The notes beneath the pieces are model-generated. The model made no database searches and was not told where the DNA came from. It worked only from the letters and a program-made list of their open reading frames with translations. Shown in pieces: positions 1 to 6,205 of a DNA stretch of 8,487 bases. The stretch covers positions 1 through 8,487 of the forward strand of contig JAGMDW010000212.1 of assembly GCA_023128455.1 (NCBI GenBank), read 5' to 3'. The first letter of the stretch is position 1, and every line of letters begins with the position of its first letter. Made by a program: the position numbers and the translations under genes. The DNA comes from Desulfurellaceae bacterium (lineage in GTDB: Bacteria > Campylobacterota_A > Desulfurellia > JAGGSF01).

Positions 1-605
1 CCCGTTTCAAAGACCTGATTGACCTTTTCAGTAAAAATTTTTGTTTCTTCAGGAGAGTGAAGTTCATCAAATGTCTTGCCTAAAACCTGGTCTTTTGACA
101 GCATGAGTCGGGATAAAAGAGCATTATTTACAGAGATATACCTACAATCTTTATACAAGAGGTATATAGGGTCATCTGCAAATTCCACTAAGGAACGATA
201 CTTTTCTTCTGATTGCGCCAATTTTGCAGTGCGTTCTTTTATATGCATTTCTAATTCATCACGGGCTTTTTGGAGTTTTTGCTTTCCTTTAATGTTCTTT
301 TCCCCAATAAGTCCAATAAAATATGCTATTGCTATAAGAACAAACATTCTTTCAAAGATGTTTATAGTAAAATAACCGAGTGAAAAGTAGGTTGTAAAAA
401 CATAAATTATGCTTAAGAATACGGCGATGTAAACAGATTTTCTGCCATACCATATACTGGCCAAAATAACAGGCAGGTAAAAGAAATGTGTATAAACTAC
501 TTCTGTGCCTCTTATAAAACCAAAATAAAAACTCAATGCGACACATGCTGTTATTGAAAGACACAAAATAAGCGATTTATGATTGAGTTTTACTGCAAGC
601 TTAAT
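1..605 (-). CDS. membrane PAS sensor protein, N-terminal part (probable histidine kinase; runs off left edge)
   Basis: Partial gene: 201 residues are present and the C-terminal output domain lies beyond position 1. Counting from the proposed start, residues 12-31, about 42-74 and 87-101 are hydrophobic and make a multi-helix membrane domain containing the stretch HFFYLPVILASIWYGRKS, a type common in PAS-containing sensor kinases. A charged, coiled-coil-like linker (about 102-135) follows, then a PAS domain beginning KYRSLVEFADDPIYLL (about 136 onward). The likely role is sensing a signal and passing it to a kinase or GGDEF output; which one cannot be seen. The start is odd: there is no in-frame ATG or GTG near the N-terminus. 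AAAGGAG (611-617) sits 5 bases before an ATT codon (603-605). The first conventional in-frame choice is TTG at 564-566, which has no ribosome binding site and trims the first helix. The domain reading is firm and the start is uncertain. Confidence 0.8.
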   Translation of the reverse strand, partial: MKLAVKLNHKSLILCLSITACVALSFYFGFIRGTEVVYTHFFYLPVILASIWYGRKSVYIAVFLSIIYVFTTYFSLGYFTINIFERMFVLIAIAYFIGLIGEKNIKGKQKLQKARDELEMHIKERTAKLAQSEEKYRSLVEFADDPIYLLYKDCRYISVNNALLSRLMLSKDQVLGKTFDELHSPEETKIFTEKVNQVFET

Positions 606-617
606 AATTTCTCCTTT
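603..617 (-). promoter_or_regulatory. ribosome binding site pointing to an ATT start codon of the sensor gene
   Basis: Read on the minus strand, AAAGGAG (611-617) is followed after 5 bases by ATT (603-605), in frame with the sensor protein. No ATG, GTG or TTG lies at a usable distance in that frame. A TTG one base pair of codons further on, in another frame, meets a stop almost at once. ATT starts are known in bacteria (infC is the classic case), but a sequencing error or use of TTG at 564-566 remains possible. Confidence 0.45.
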
Positions 618-620
618 ATA

Positions 621-659
621 TTAAAAATTTAAAGCAACAAGAGACGATTTGTCTTTCAT
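621..659 (-). CDS. possible 12-codon leader ORF upstream of the sensor gene
   Basis: ATG at 657-659 opens a 12-residue reading frame (MKDKSSLVALNF) ending in TAA at 621-623. It is in the same frame as the sensor protein, so the only thing separating the two is this stop codon; the ribosome binding site of the sensor follows 3 bases later. A weak purine-rich stretch (AAAGAAAAGAAG) precedes the ATG. It lies about 12 bases downstream of the start point expected from the sigma-54 site at 682-697. It could be a leader peptide coupled to the sensor gene, the true start followed by a nonsense change, or chance. Nothing about its sequence indicates a function. Confidence 0.2.
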   Translation of the reverse strand: MKDKSSLVALNF

Positions 660-681
660 CGCTTCTTTTCTTTTATAATGT

Positions 682-697
682 AGCAAAAACCGTTCCA
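682..697 (-). promoter_or_regulatory. candidate sigma-54 (-24/-12) promoter for the sensor gene
   Basis: On the minus strand the bases read TGGAACGGTTTTTGCT. The sigma-54 consensus is TGGCACG-N4-TTGCW; here only the fourth base differs, and the invariant GG and GC are exactly 10 bases apart. Transcription would start near position 671, just upstream of the mini-ORF and the sensor gene. A TATAAA at 672-677 could serve a sigma-70-type promoter instead, but it has no good -35 partner. The match is strong by eye; upstream activator sites were not identified. Confidence 0.55.
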
Positions 698-801
698 GAA
701 AATGAAATTGTAATGGATTTTCTGATTTAAATTGAATATCAAGTATTCCTATTAGCAAATTGACATTTAATAATTTTAGATTCTATAGGTGTGTGATAAT
801 G

Positions 802-1281
802 CTATTTGGCCGAATATTGACCTATCCAACCACCAACATAATGTGTTGCAATTATGACTACCAATGCGATAAACAGATGTTCTGCGATTACTTTCCATGT
901 TTTTGTCTTCTGCTCTTTGGCGATATAGAAACTAAAAGTACCTAACAAAAGTAATCCCCATATTACGCTTACAATAATTGCTGTTGAAAGTTGAAGCAAT
1001 AAAACAGGGATAACAAATGTCAGGGCAAAAACAAATTTAAACAAAAAAGTAGAGAGTGTAGCTTCCCATATCTCTTTTGTAGCGTGCGCATTCTCGGATT
1101 CTTCAGAAATGTGAATTCCTAATGCGTCTGAAAATGCGTCTGCTATTGCTATTGTCAATATGCCTCCGATAACCACAGGTTTTGAGTGTGTGCCAGAATG
1201 CAAGCCTACCATTAATCCGAGTGTTGTGAGTATGGCAGAGGTTAAGCCAAAACTAAATCCTGTTTTTATCGAATGTTTCAT
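802..1281 (-). CDS. compact VIT1/CCC1-family membrane protein (putative metal transporter)
   Basis: 159 residues with about five membrane helices (approximately 9-28, 34-54, 73-93, 95-118 and 130-152). The first helix carries GLTSAILTTLGLMVGL and the second ends in IADAFSDALGIHISEESEN, matching the opening of the VIT1/CCC1 family, whose members move Fe2+ or Mn2+. The acidic run EESE (60-63) sits where the family places metal-handling carboxylates. It is much shorter than yeast and plant members (about 250 residues or more) and lacks room for their cytoplasmic metal-binding insert. It lies 29 bases downstream of the symporter gene and has no clear ribosome binding site, so it is probably translated from the same message. 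A 9-codon ATG frame starts right after the symporter stop and ends in TAATG overlapping this start, possibly by chance. Family is fairly sure; the metal is not known. Confidence 0.75.
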   Translation of the reverse strand: MKHSIKTGFSFGLTSAILTTLGLMVGLHSGTHSKPVVIGGILTIAIADAFSDALGIHISEESENAHATKEIWEATLSTFLFKFVFALTFVIPVLLLQLSTAIIVSVIWGLLLLGTFSFYIAKEQKTKTWKVIAEHLFIALVVIIATHYVGGWIGQYSAK

Positions 1282-1310
1282 TATTTACCATTAGCACACA
1301 GCATTTTCAT

Positions 1311-2873
1311 TTATATGTCTTTGAAAGCTTTGTTTACAAGCTCTTCAGGTAGTGGTTTTGTAACCAGGCTTACCAACCAGGTCAGCAGGAAAGACAAAGG
1401 AATAGCGATAAATAGTGGGTCAAGATATCCTATTGGCGGTGCTATTTTAAGTCCGCTTATTTTAGGAGCAGTTTTATAAAATATAAATGAATACCAAATT
1501 ACAGTAGTCAAAAAACCAGAGAGAATTCCAGTCCATGCTCCTGCCTTGGTCATTCTTTTCCAATATAGGGAAAGAGTATAAACCGCCAAAAAGGTGGAAC
1601 CCATAAGTCCGAAAAAGAAGGTGCACATGATAGCTACCGCTGCTGGTGGTTTCAAAGAAAGAGCAAGCGTAGCTATAATAATCATAGCAGTGGCAAGCCG
1701 ATTTATTCGAAGGGCATTGGTTGAAGAAACCTTTCCTCCCATAATTCCTTTATCATAAATATCTCTTGCTATTGATGCTCCTACTACATGGAAGAGTGAA
1801 TCGCAAGTGGACATGGCTGCAGCCAAGATACCAAACAGAAAAAGAAAAACAAACCAAAATGGAAAAAATTTGTTAAGAAGAAGAGGAATTACCTTATCAG
1901 GAGTGCCTGGATACATTATTGCATTCTTGACAAAGAAAATATCTGCCAGTGGTCCTATGCTAAAAGCGACGAAAGTCATACACAGAATAAAAATTCCTCC
2001 TAAAGGGACAGCTATGGCTAAAGCCCTTTCACTCTTTGCGGTGAGGTAGCGTATAACTAACTGAGGTTGAGCTAAAACTCCAATTCCCACTCCACATATA
2101 AGAGAAAGAAGAATCATAAAGGGAACAGAACCAAAAGGAGGCAATGAGGTTAGACCATTGGGTGCTAATTTAGCTGCTGGACTTCCTATCTTTGCTAATT
2201 CTGCTGCGGTGAGAGCGGCTGCTTGATCATGAGCGGCAGTAATTCCACCTAATTTTATATATATCCAGAAATAAAGAATAACCATTATTATAAGCATTAA
2301 TACACCCTGAATGGCGTCTGTCCACATCACCGCTCTCAAACCCCCTGCTAACAGGTAAACTGCTACAATGATGGTGAATACCAGTACAGAAGTGTGATAG
2401 GGAATACCAAATGTCACCTCAATCAGACTGCCAATAGCCAGAAATACAGCAGTAGTATAACTTACTGCAAATAGAGCAATTATTGCTCCGCTTACAGCCT
2501 GAAGCCCTCTTGAGTTAAAACGATTACCAATAAGTCCAGGCATGGTCAGTGCACCCAAGGCTCTTCCCATTCTTCTCGTTCTGAATCCAAAGAAAACAAA
2601 AGCAATGAAAATTCCTACAAAGATATTTAGGAATGAAAGCCATAATAGTCCTTGTCCAAATAGCGAGCCGGCGCCAGCAAAACCAATCAACGCCACGGCA
2701 CTGATAAAAGTTGCTCCGTAGGAGAAAGCGACGAAAAATCCACTCATCTTCCCACCTGCAATAAGCCAATCTTCCTCAGTTTTTGTTTTCAAAAAACTGA
2801 TATAACCTAAGACAATATAAACGGCTGAAAAAATAACAAAAAAAAGAATAAAGAGACCGGTATGAGAACCCAT
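1311..2873 (-). CDS. sodium:solute symporter (SSS family)
   Basis: 520 residues, almost wholly hydrophobic, with the usual layout of about 13 helices. Family marks are the TM1-2 region (EEDWLIAGGKMSGFFVAFSY, from about residue 33), the loop and helix GGLRAVMWTDAIQG (177-190), QPQLVIRYLTAKS (259-271), and AAAMSTCDS (341-349) whose S345/T346 correspond to the second sodium-site residues of this family. It should couple Na+ entry to uptake of a small organic solute; the substrate cannot be read from sequence (pantothenate, proline and monocarboxylate carriers all belong here). An Ala-rich extramembrane loop spans about 203-228. The start has a good ribosome binding site (AGAGGTG, 2878-2884). It follows the small accessory protein gene by 31 bases and precedes the VIT-like gene by 29, so all three are probably one transcript. 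Confidence 0.9.
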   Translation of the reverse strand: MGSHTGLFILFFVIFSAVYIVLGYISFLKTKTEEDWLIAGGKMSGFFVAFSYGATFISAVALIGFAGAGSLFGQGLLWLSFLNIFVGIFIAFVFFGFRTRRMGRALGALTMPGLIGNRFNSRGLQAVSGAIIALFAVSYTTAVFLAIGSLIEVTFGIPYHTSVLVFTIIVAVYLLAGGLRAVMWTDAIQGVLMLIIMVILYFWIYIKLGGITAAHDQAAALTAAELAKIGSPAAKLAPNGLTSLPPFGSVPFMILLSLICGVGIGVLAQPQLVIRYLTAKSERALAIAVPLGGIFILCMTFVAFSIGPLADIFFVKNAIMYPGTPDKVIPLLLNKFFPFWFVFLFLFGILAAAMSTCDSLFHVVGASIARDIYDKGIMGGKVSSTNALRINRLATAMIIIATLALSLKPPAAVAIMCTFFFGLMGSTFLAVYTLSLYWKRMTKAGAWTGILSGFLTTVIWYSFIFYKTAPKISGLKIAPPIGYLDPLFIAIPLSFLLTWLVSLVTKPLPEELVNKAFKDI

Positions 2874-2904
2874 ATTTCACCTCTTTTTATTTTTCTAAAA
2901 ATAA

Positions 2905-3027
2905 TTAGTCTTTTTCTTTCTTCTTGTGTTTCGCTGTATAGCAAAACCAATAAACTACGCAACCTGCACTACTGAGGATAGATAACAACCAAGCTGGAAA
3001 AACGCCATTGCTCATCCCTAAAATCAT
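2905..3027 (-). CDS. symporter small accessory protein, 40 residues, one membrane helix
   Basis: A 40-residue ORF starting at ATG 3025-3027 behind GGGGTGAG (3031-3038) and ending in TAA. It has a short N-terminus (MILGMSNGVFPAW), one hydrophobic helix (about 13-30, LLSILSSAGCVVYWFCY) and a very basic tail (KHKKKEKD). This pattern, directly upstream of an SSS symporter, matches the small family annotated as symporter small accessory proteins. The likely role is a membrane partner that stabilises or tunes the symporter encoded 31 bases downstream; that role is inferred from linkage. First gene of the symporter transcript. Identification rests on size, topology, the ILS-x3-CVVY core and position. 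Confidence 0.75.
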   Translation of the reverse strand: MILGMSNGVFPAWLLSILSSAGCVVYWFCYTAKHKKKEKD

Positions 3028-3047
3028 TTCTCACCCCTATTTTTTAA

Positions 3048-3076
3048 TTGAAATGTATTTTAACATACTTTATCTT
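3048..3076 (+). promoter_or_regulatory. candidate promoter for the lytic transglycosylase gene
   Basis: TTGAAA (3048-3053) and TATCTT (3071-3076) are 17 bases apart on the plus strand, about 45 bases before the ATG at 3121. A TATAGT at 3100-3105 is an alternative -10 element that would give a very short leader. Weak evidence in an AT-rich spacer. Confidence 0.3.
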
Positions 3077-3084
3077 TTATTCAA
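3057..3084 (-). promoter_or_regulatory. candidate sigma-70-type promoter for the symporter operon
   Basis: On the minus strand TTGAAT (3079-3084) and TAAAAT (3057-3062) are 16 bases apart, about 30 bases upstream of the accessory protein start. It overlaps the candidate promoter of the divergent transglycosylase gene, so the two would compete for polymerase. AT-rich spacers give such matches easily. Confidence 0.45.
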
Positions 3085-3120
3085 AGTTGATATTTACATT
3101 ATAGTGTGTTAAAAAAAAGT

Positions 3121-3708
3121 ATGAAAAAAGAATTAATTTTAATATTCATTTTATTCGTTTTTCTGTTTTTCATTCAGATTAAAGCGTCTTTTTGTGATAT
3201 ATATTATTATGCAGATGAAAATGGAGTGGCTCATTTCACAGATTATTCTATAGGCAAAAAAACCAAGTTGATTATAAAGAGTAAAAAGAAAAAATCCCAT
3301 GTTTCAGGAAAATATAGTAATTATATATCCCAGGCGGCTAAAAGATTTAGTTTAGATCCTCATTTAATAGAAGCGGTGATTAAGGTAGAATCCGACTTTT
3401 GTCCAAAAGCTGTATCCAAACATGGTGCACTGGGACTCATGCAGATTATGCCAAAAACAGCTGAAGAATTAAATCTCAAAGATCCATTTTGTCCAAAAGA
3501 AAATATTATGGCTGGTTCTAAGTATTTGAAACAAATGTTAGATTTATTTAATGGAGATTTTAAATTAGCTTTGGCTGCATATAATGCTGGTCCAAATAAG
3601 ATTATATCTGAAGACAATCAAATTCCTAAAGAGACGCACCATTATGTAGAAAAGGTCTTACATTGCTTAAATCAATACAAAAAAAGAAAAATAGCCTACG
3701 AAAGATAA
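3121..3708 (+). CDS. secreted lytic transglycosylase with SLT domain and DUF4124-like N-terminus
   Basis: 195 residues from the ATG at 3121 (a GTG at 3106 would add five). A signal-peptide-like start (MKK then a hydrophobic stretch to about residue 20, cleavage region near KASFC) is followed by YYYADENGVAHFTDY (28-42), which resembles DUF4124, often joined to envelope enzymes. A lysine-rich linker leads to the SLT domain (about 65-185): catalytic Glu90 in VIKVESDF, GLMQIMP (105-111) and AAYNAGP (152-158) are all present, so it should be active in cleaving peptidoglycan glycan strands in the periplasm. Three cysteines (24, 94, 124) are present. ATG is preferred because MKK opens the signal peptide, but neither start has a recognisable ribosome binding site. 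It diverges from the symporter operon and its stop is 5 bases from that of tatD. Confidence 0.88.
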   Translation: MKKELILIFILFVFLFFIQIKASFCDIYYYADENGVAHFTDYSIGKKTKLIIKSKKKKSHVSGKYSNYISQAAKRFSLDPHLIEAVIKVESDFCPKAVSKHGALGLMQIMPKTAEELNLKDPFCPKENIMAGSKYLKQMLDLFNGDFKLALAAYNAGPNKIISEDNQIPKETHHYVEKVLHCLNQYKKRKIAYER

Positions 3709-3713
3709 AACCT

Positions 3714-4475
3714 CTAAGGCAACCCGAATAGTGAAACGGTGTTGTTATAAATAGTTTGTGATAAGTTCTCTTCGTCTGTATTGAGGATGTCGCTCAATGC
3801 CTTCAATGTATATCTTGTAAATGCTGGTTCATTTCTCTTCCCCCTCATGGGCACAGGTGCAAGATAAGGTGCATCTGTTTCTATAAAGAGTTTGTCCATT
3901 GGTATTTTTGTTACACTTTCACGCAAATCTTTGGCATTTTTAAATGTAATCATTCCCGAGATAGAAAAGTAACAATCCCTTTCCTTTGCCCAATCTAAAA
4001 GATATTTGCTGCCGTTATAAGAATGTAAAATGATTTTGTAGTCTTTTCTACCCAATATTTTTATTATGTCATCTTCTGATTCTCTTACATGAACGGACAG
4101 TGGTTTTTTGTAATTGTAAGCAATATCCGCCAATCTTTTAAGTACTTTTTTTTGTATATCAGGAGATGAAAGATTGTAGTGATAATCCAGTCCCACCTCT
4201 CCTATGCCTATGCATTTGGGATGATGAAGCAGTTTTTCTGCCTCTAAAAATGTTTTTTCCTCTGCCTTTTTTGCATCATGAGGATGAACACCTATGAAGA
4301 AATATACTTGTTCGTAGTTTTGAGCTATATTTACGACCTTTTGAAAAAACTGCGGTTCTGTGGCAGCGGTAAGTATATAGACTATCCCTGCTTCTTTTGC
4401 TTTCTGTAAGACAGAAGGCAAATCCTCATCGAATTTCTCATCATCTAAATGGCAATGGGTATCAATGATCTTCAT
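3714..4475 (-). CDS. tatD: TatD family metal-dependent hydrolase (DNase)
   Basis: 253 residues, the usual TatD length, with every metal-site motif of the amidohydrolase-type barrel: H7/H9 in DTHCHLD, GVHPH (62-66), E93 in GEVGLDYHY, H129 in SVHVRES, H151 in HSYNG and D201 in IETDAPYLAPVPMRGKRN. The family consists of cytosolic Mg2+-dependent nucleases, linked in E. coli and yeast to 3'-5' exonuclease activity and DNA repair or breakdown; this member's substrate is inferred. Its ATG overlaps the pncB stop by 4 bases (ATGA), so translation is probably coupled; no independent ribosome binding site is apparent. Last gene of the ccsB-pncA-pncB-tatD operon, ending 5 bases from the convergent transglycosylase gene with no visible terminator between. 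Confidence 0.92.
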   Translation of the reverse strand: MKIIDTHCHLDDEKFDEDLPSVLQKAKEAGIVYILTAATEPQFFQKVVNIAQNYEQVYFFIGVHPHDAKKAEEKTFLEAEKLLHHPKCIGIGEVGLDYHYNLSSPDIQKKVLKRLADIAYNYKKPLSVHVRESEDDIIKILGRKDYKIILHSYNGSKYLLDWAKERDCYFSISGMITFKNAKDLRESVTKIPMDKLFIETDAPYLAPVPMRGKRNEPAFTRYTLKALSDILNTDEENLSQTIYNNTVSLFGLP

Positions 4476-5632
4476 TCTGTATCATAGTGTTTTAATTGTT
4501 TTAAAACATAGTTTCTTATTTCATCTACAGGAGGATATACTTTGATTAGTTTTCCTTCTTTTATAGCTGGTTTTAGTATGTTTTTCATCGTTCCTCCACA
4601 GAAGCAGGTCTCTTCTTTTTCTGTAAATGGAACAACCTTTGAATTGAGACATCTATCACATCTTAGGAGGCTTTTTGGGCCGGATTTTTTACCTTTTTTG
4701 GCGACAGGTTTTCCCTCTATCTCCATTATGTCCATAGCAAAATCAATAGTAGGGGCATTGCTTATGGATGTTCCCACCCCAAAGCCATCTGCATATTCCA
4801 TTATGTCTTTTATGTTTTCTTCATCCAATCCACCCGAGACAAATAGTTTTACATGATTGTATCCTCTCAAATCCAGTTCCCATCGTGTCTCTTTTAGTAT
4901 TTCTCTCATACTTCCTCTACGGGAAGAGGGTGTGTCCAATCTCACCCCATTCAACCTTTCTTTTAACGCTTCTGCTACTCTCAATGTTTCAAATTTCTCG
5001 TCGTTGAATGTATCTATTAGTGCAATACGGGGAACATCTTTTTCTATCACTTCATCAAAGGCTTTCACTGCTTTTACTGTGTCTCCAAATACCAGTATTA
5101 AGGAATGAGGCATGGTGCCAGAGGCTTTTTTTCCAATTTTTTCTCCAGCTAAGGTGACGGAAAACCCATCGCATCCTCCTATATAAGCGGCTCTTTCTAT
5201 CATGGGTGCAATGGTGGGATGCATACGCCTTGTGCCAAAGCTTAACACTGTTTTTTCATCTGCTACCTTTCTGATGCGAGCCGATTTTGTAGTTATGCCG
5301 CTGGCTTCACATAAAAAACCCAATAATGCTGTTTCATATACAGAAAAATCTGTATACATACCTTCTATTTCCATCACCGGATCATAAGCGGCAAACAAAG
5401 TTCCTTCATCCAATATTCTCACATTTATATTTTTACCTTCAAGCAAGGTGAGTGCTTCTTCTACTCCGCCCAATGCAGCCCATTTGTAATTCTTGGGTAA
5501 TTTTTTTGCCCTGAATTCTGCTTTTACCCATTTGTCTACTTTTTTTTCTTTGATTACCTGAACAGTGCGATCAAAATAAATATCCGTTGTTTTTCCCTGT
5601 TTTATCTCTTCATCTGTAGCAGTATAAAACAT
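4472..5632 (-). CDS. pncB: nicotinate phosphoribosyltransferase with C-terminal zinc knuckle
   Basis: 386 residues. Joins nicotinate to PRPP (with ATP hydrolysis) to give nicotinate mononucleotide, the committing step of NAD salvage, in the cytosol. Seen: N-terminal TTDIYF (15-20), FGTRRMHP (132-139), GTMPHS (172-177) with the His expected to be phosphorylated, IDTFND (206-211), RLDT (231-234), VSGGLDE (265-271) and GVGTS (285-289). The C-terminus has CDRC (325-328) and CFC (343-345), a likely four-cysteine zinc site like that described for the Thermoplasma acidophilum enzyme, so it belongs to that shorter branch and not to the E. coli PncB branch. Start fixed by AAGGAGG 5 bases before ATG. 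The pncA stop lies 10 bases upstream and its TAA overlaps this ribosome binding site; the pncB stop overlaps tatD. Directly uses the product of PncA. Confidence 0.92.
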   Translation of the reverse strand: MFYTATDEEIKQGKTTDIYFDRTVQVIKEKKVDKWVKAEFRAKKLPKNYKWAALGGVEEALTLLEGKNINVRILDEGTLFAAYDPVMEIEGMYTDFSVYETALLGFLCEASGITTKSARIRKVADEKTVLSFGTRRMHPTIAPMIERAAYIGGCDGFSVTLAGEKIGKKASGTMPHSLILVFGDTVKAVKAFDEVIEKDVPRIALIDTFNDEKFETLRVAEALKERLNGVRLDTPSSRRGSMREILKETRWELDLRGYNHVKLFVSGGLDEENIKDIMEYADGFGVGTSISNAPTIDFAMDIMEIEGKPVAKKGKKSGPKSLLRCDRCLNSKVVPFTEKEETCFCGGTMKNILKPAIKEGKLIKVYPPVDEIRNYVLKQLKHYDTE

Positions 5633-5642
5633 ATTATCCTCC

Positions 5643-6158
5643 TTAAATCAGATTGACCCTTAATACTTCTTTGAATTGTTTTAAAGCACAAGCTTTTCCT
5701 TCCTCATCTATGGAAGCTATGCAATTTAAAGGAATGTTTACCTTATATCTCCTCAAAACTGCACTGGATGTCGTATATAAAATACAGATATTGGAAACAC
5801 ATCCAATGATAGTTAGCTCATCTACATTCAGCTGCTTTAGCAAGCTTTCCAACTCTGTTTGATAAAAACCGTCGTATGTAGTTTTTTCTATAATGAAATC
5901 TTCCTTCTGGGGGGACAGTTCTTTTACAACTTTTGCACCTTCTGTGCCTTTTACGGCATGTTTAGGCCAGATTTTAAATTCTTTATCATCTTCTGTGTGA
6001 GAATCGCATACATATATTATATGATCTTTGTTTTTTCTTGCTTCCTCTATTTCTTTTTTTACATTTGGTATGATATTTCTTGCTTCAGAGACTTCTAATG
6101 GGGCGCCCGAAAGGATAAAATCGTTTAACATATCTATAATTAAAAGTGCTTTATTCAT
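5643..6158 (-). CDS. pncA: nicotinamidase (isochorismatase-like cysteine hydrolase)
   Basis: 171 residues. Deamidates nicotinamide to nicotinate and ammonia, supplying PncB next door. The catalytic triad is visible as D9 (LIIDMLNDF), K92 (EKTTYDGF) and C125 (GCVSNICIL). The metal-site residues typical of nicotinamidases are also there: D52 and H54 in CDSH, and H67 in WPKH followed by GTEG. Those metal ligands, together with the pncB neighbour, separate it from other isochorismatase-like hydrolases. Slightly shorter than the 180-210 residues usual in the family, mostly through short loops. The start has a strong AAGGAGG ribosome binding site. It lies 47 bases downstream of ccsB and 10 bases upstream of pncB on the same strand. 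Confidence 0.88.
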   Translation of the reverse strand: MNKALLIIDMLNDFILSGAPLEVSEARNIIPNVKKEIEEARKNKDHIIYVCDSHTEDDKEFKIWPKHAVKGTEGAKVVKELSPQKEDFIIEKTTYDGFYQTELESLLKQLNVDELTIIGCVSNICILYTTSSAVLRRYKVNIPLNCIASIDEEGKACALKQFKEVLRVNLI

Positions 6159-6205
6159 TTTTCCTCCTTTTTTTAAAGGTTTAAAAATTTTTTATATTTG
6201 TCAAT

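Larger units (their letters stand above)
606..801. other. intergenic region between VIT-like gene and sensor gene
   Basis: AT-rich spacer between the end of the VIT-like gene and the sensor gene. It holds the sigma-54 candidate, the mini-ORF and the ribosome binding site listed separately. No convincing terminator for the upstream transport genes is seen: the best inverted repeat (CCTATAG with CTAATAGG, roughly 751-790) has a bulge, a long loop and no following T-run. Confidence 0.6.

Noticed and set aside
76..375. Plus-strand frame of 99 codons
   Set aside because: Antisense to the sensor gene, whose minus-strand frame shows clear membrane helices and a PAS domain.
352..564. Minus-strand 70-codon frame beginning with ATG
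   Set aside because: It is another frame of the sensor gene; the real frame continues through the PAS domain to the window edge.
760..789. Plus-strand promoter-like TTGACA with TATAGG 18 bases on
   Set aside because: The -35 match is perfect but the -10 is weak, the spacing is long, and only the antisense of the VIT-like gene lies downstream; expected by chance in AT-rich DNA.
1281..1310. Nine-codon ORF (MKMLCANGK) bridging the symporter stop and the VIT-like start
   Set aside because: No ribosome binding site and too short to judge; the TAATG overlap with the next gene may be coincidence.
3360..3617. Minus-strand 85-codon frame
   Set aside because: Antisense shadow of the transglycosylase SLT domain.
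4542..5387. Several plus-strand frames of 60-104 codons
   Set aside because: All are antisense to pncB, which has full family motifs; their compositions are not protein-like.
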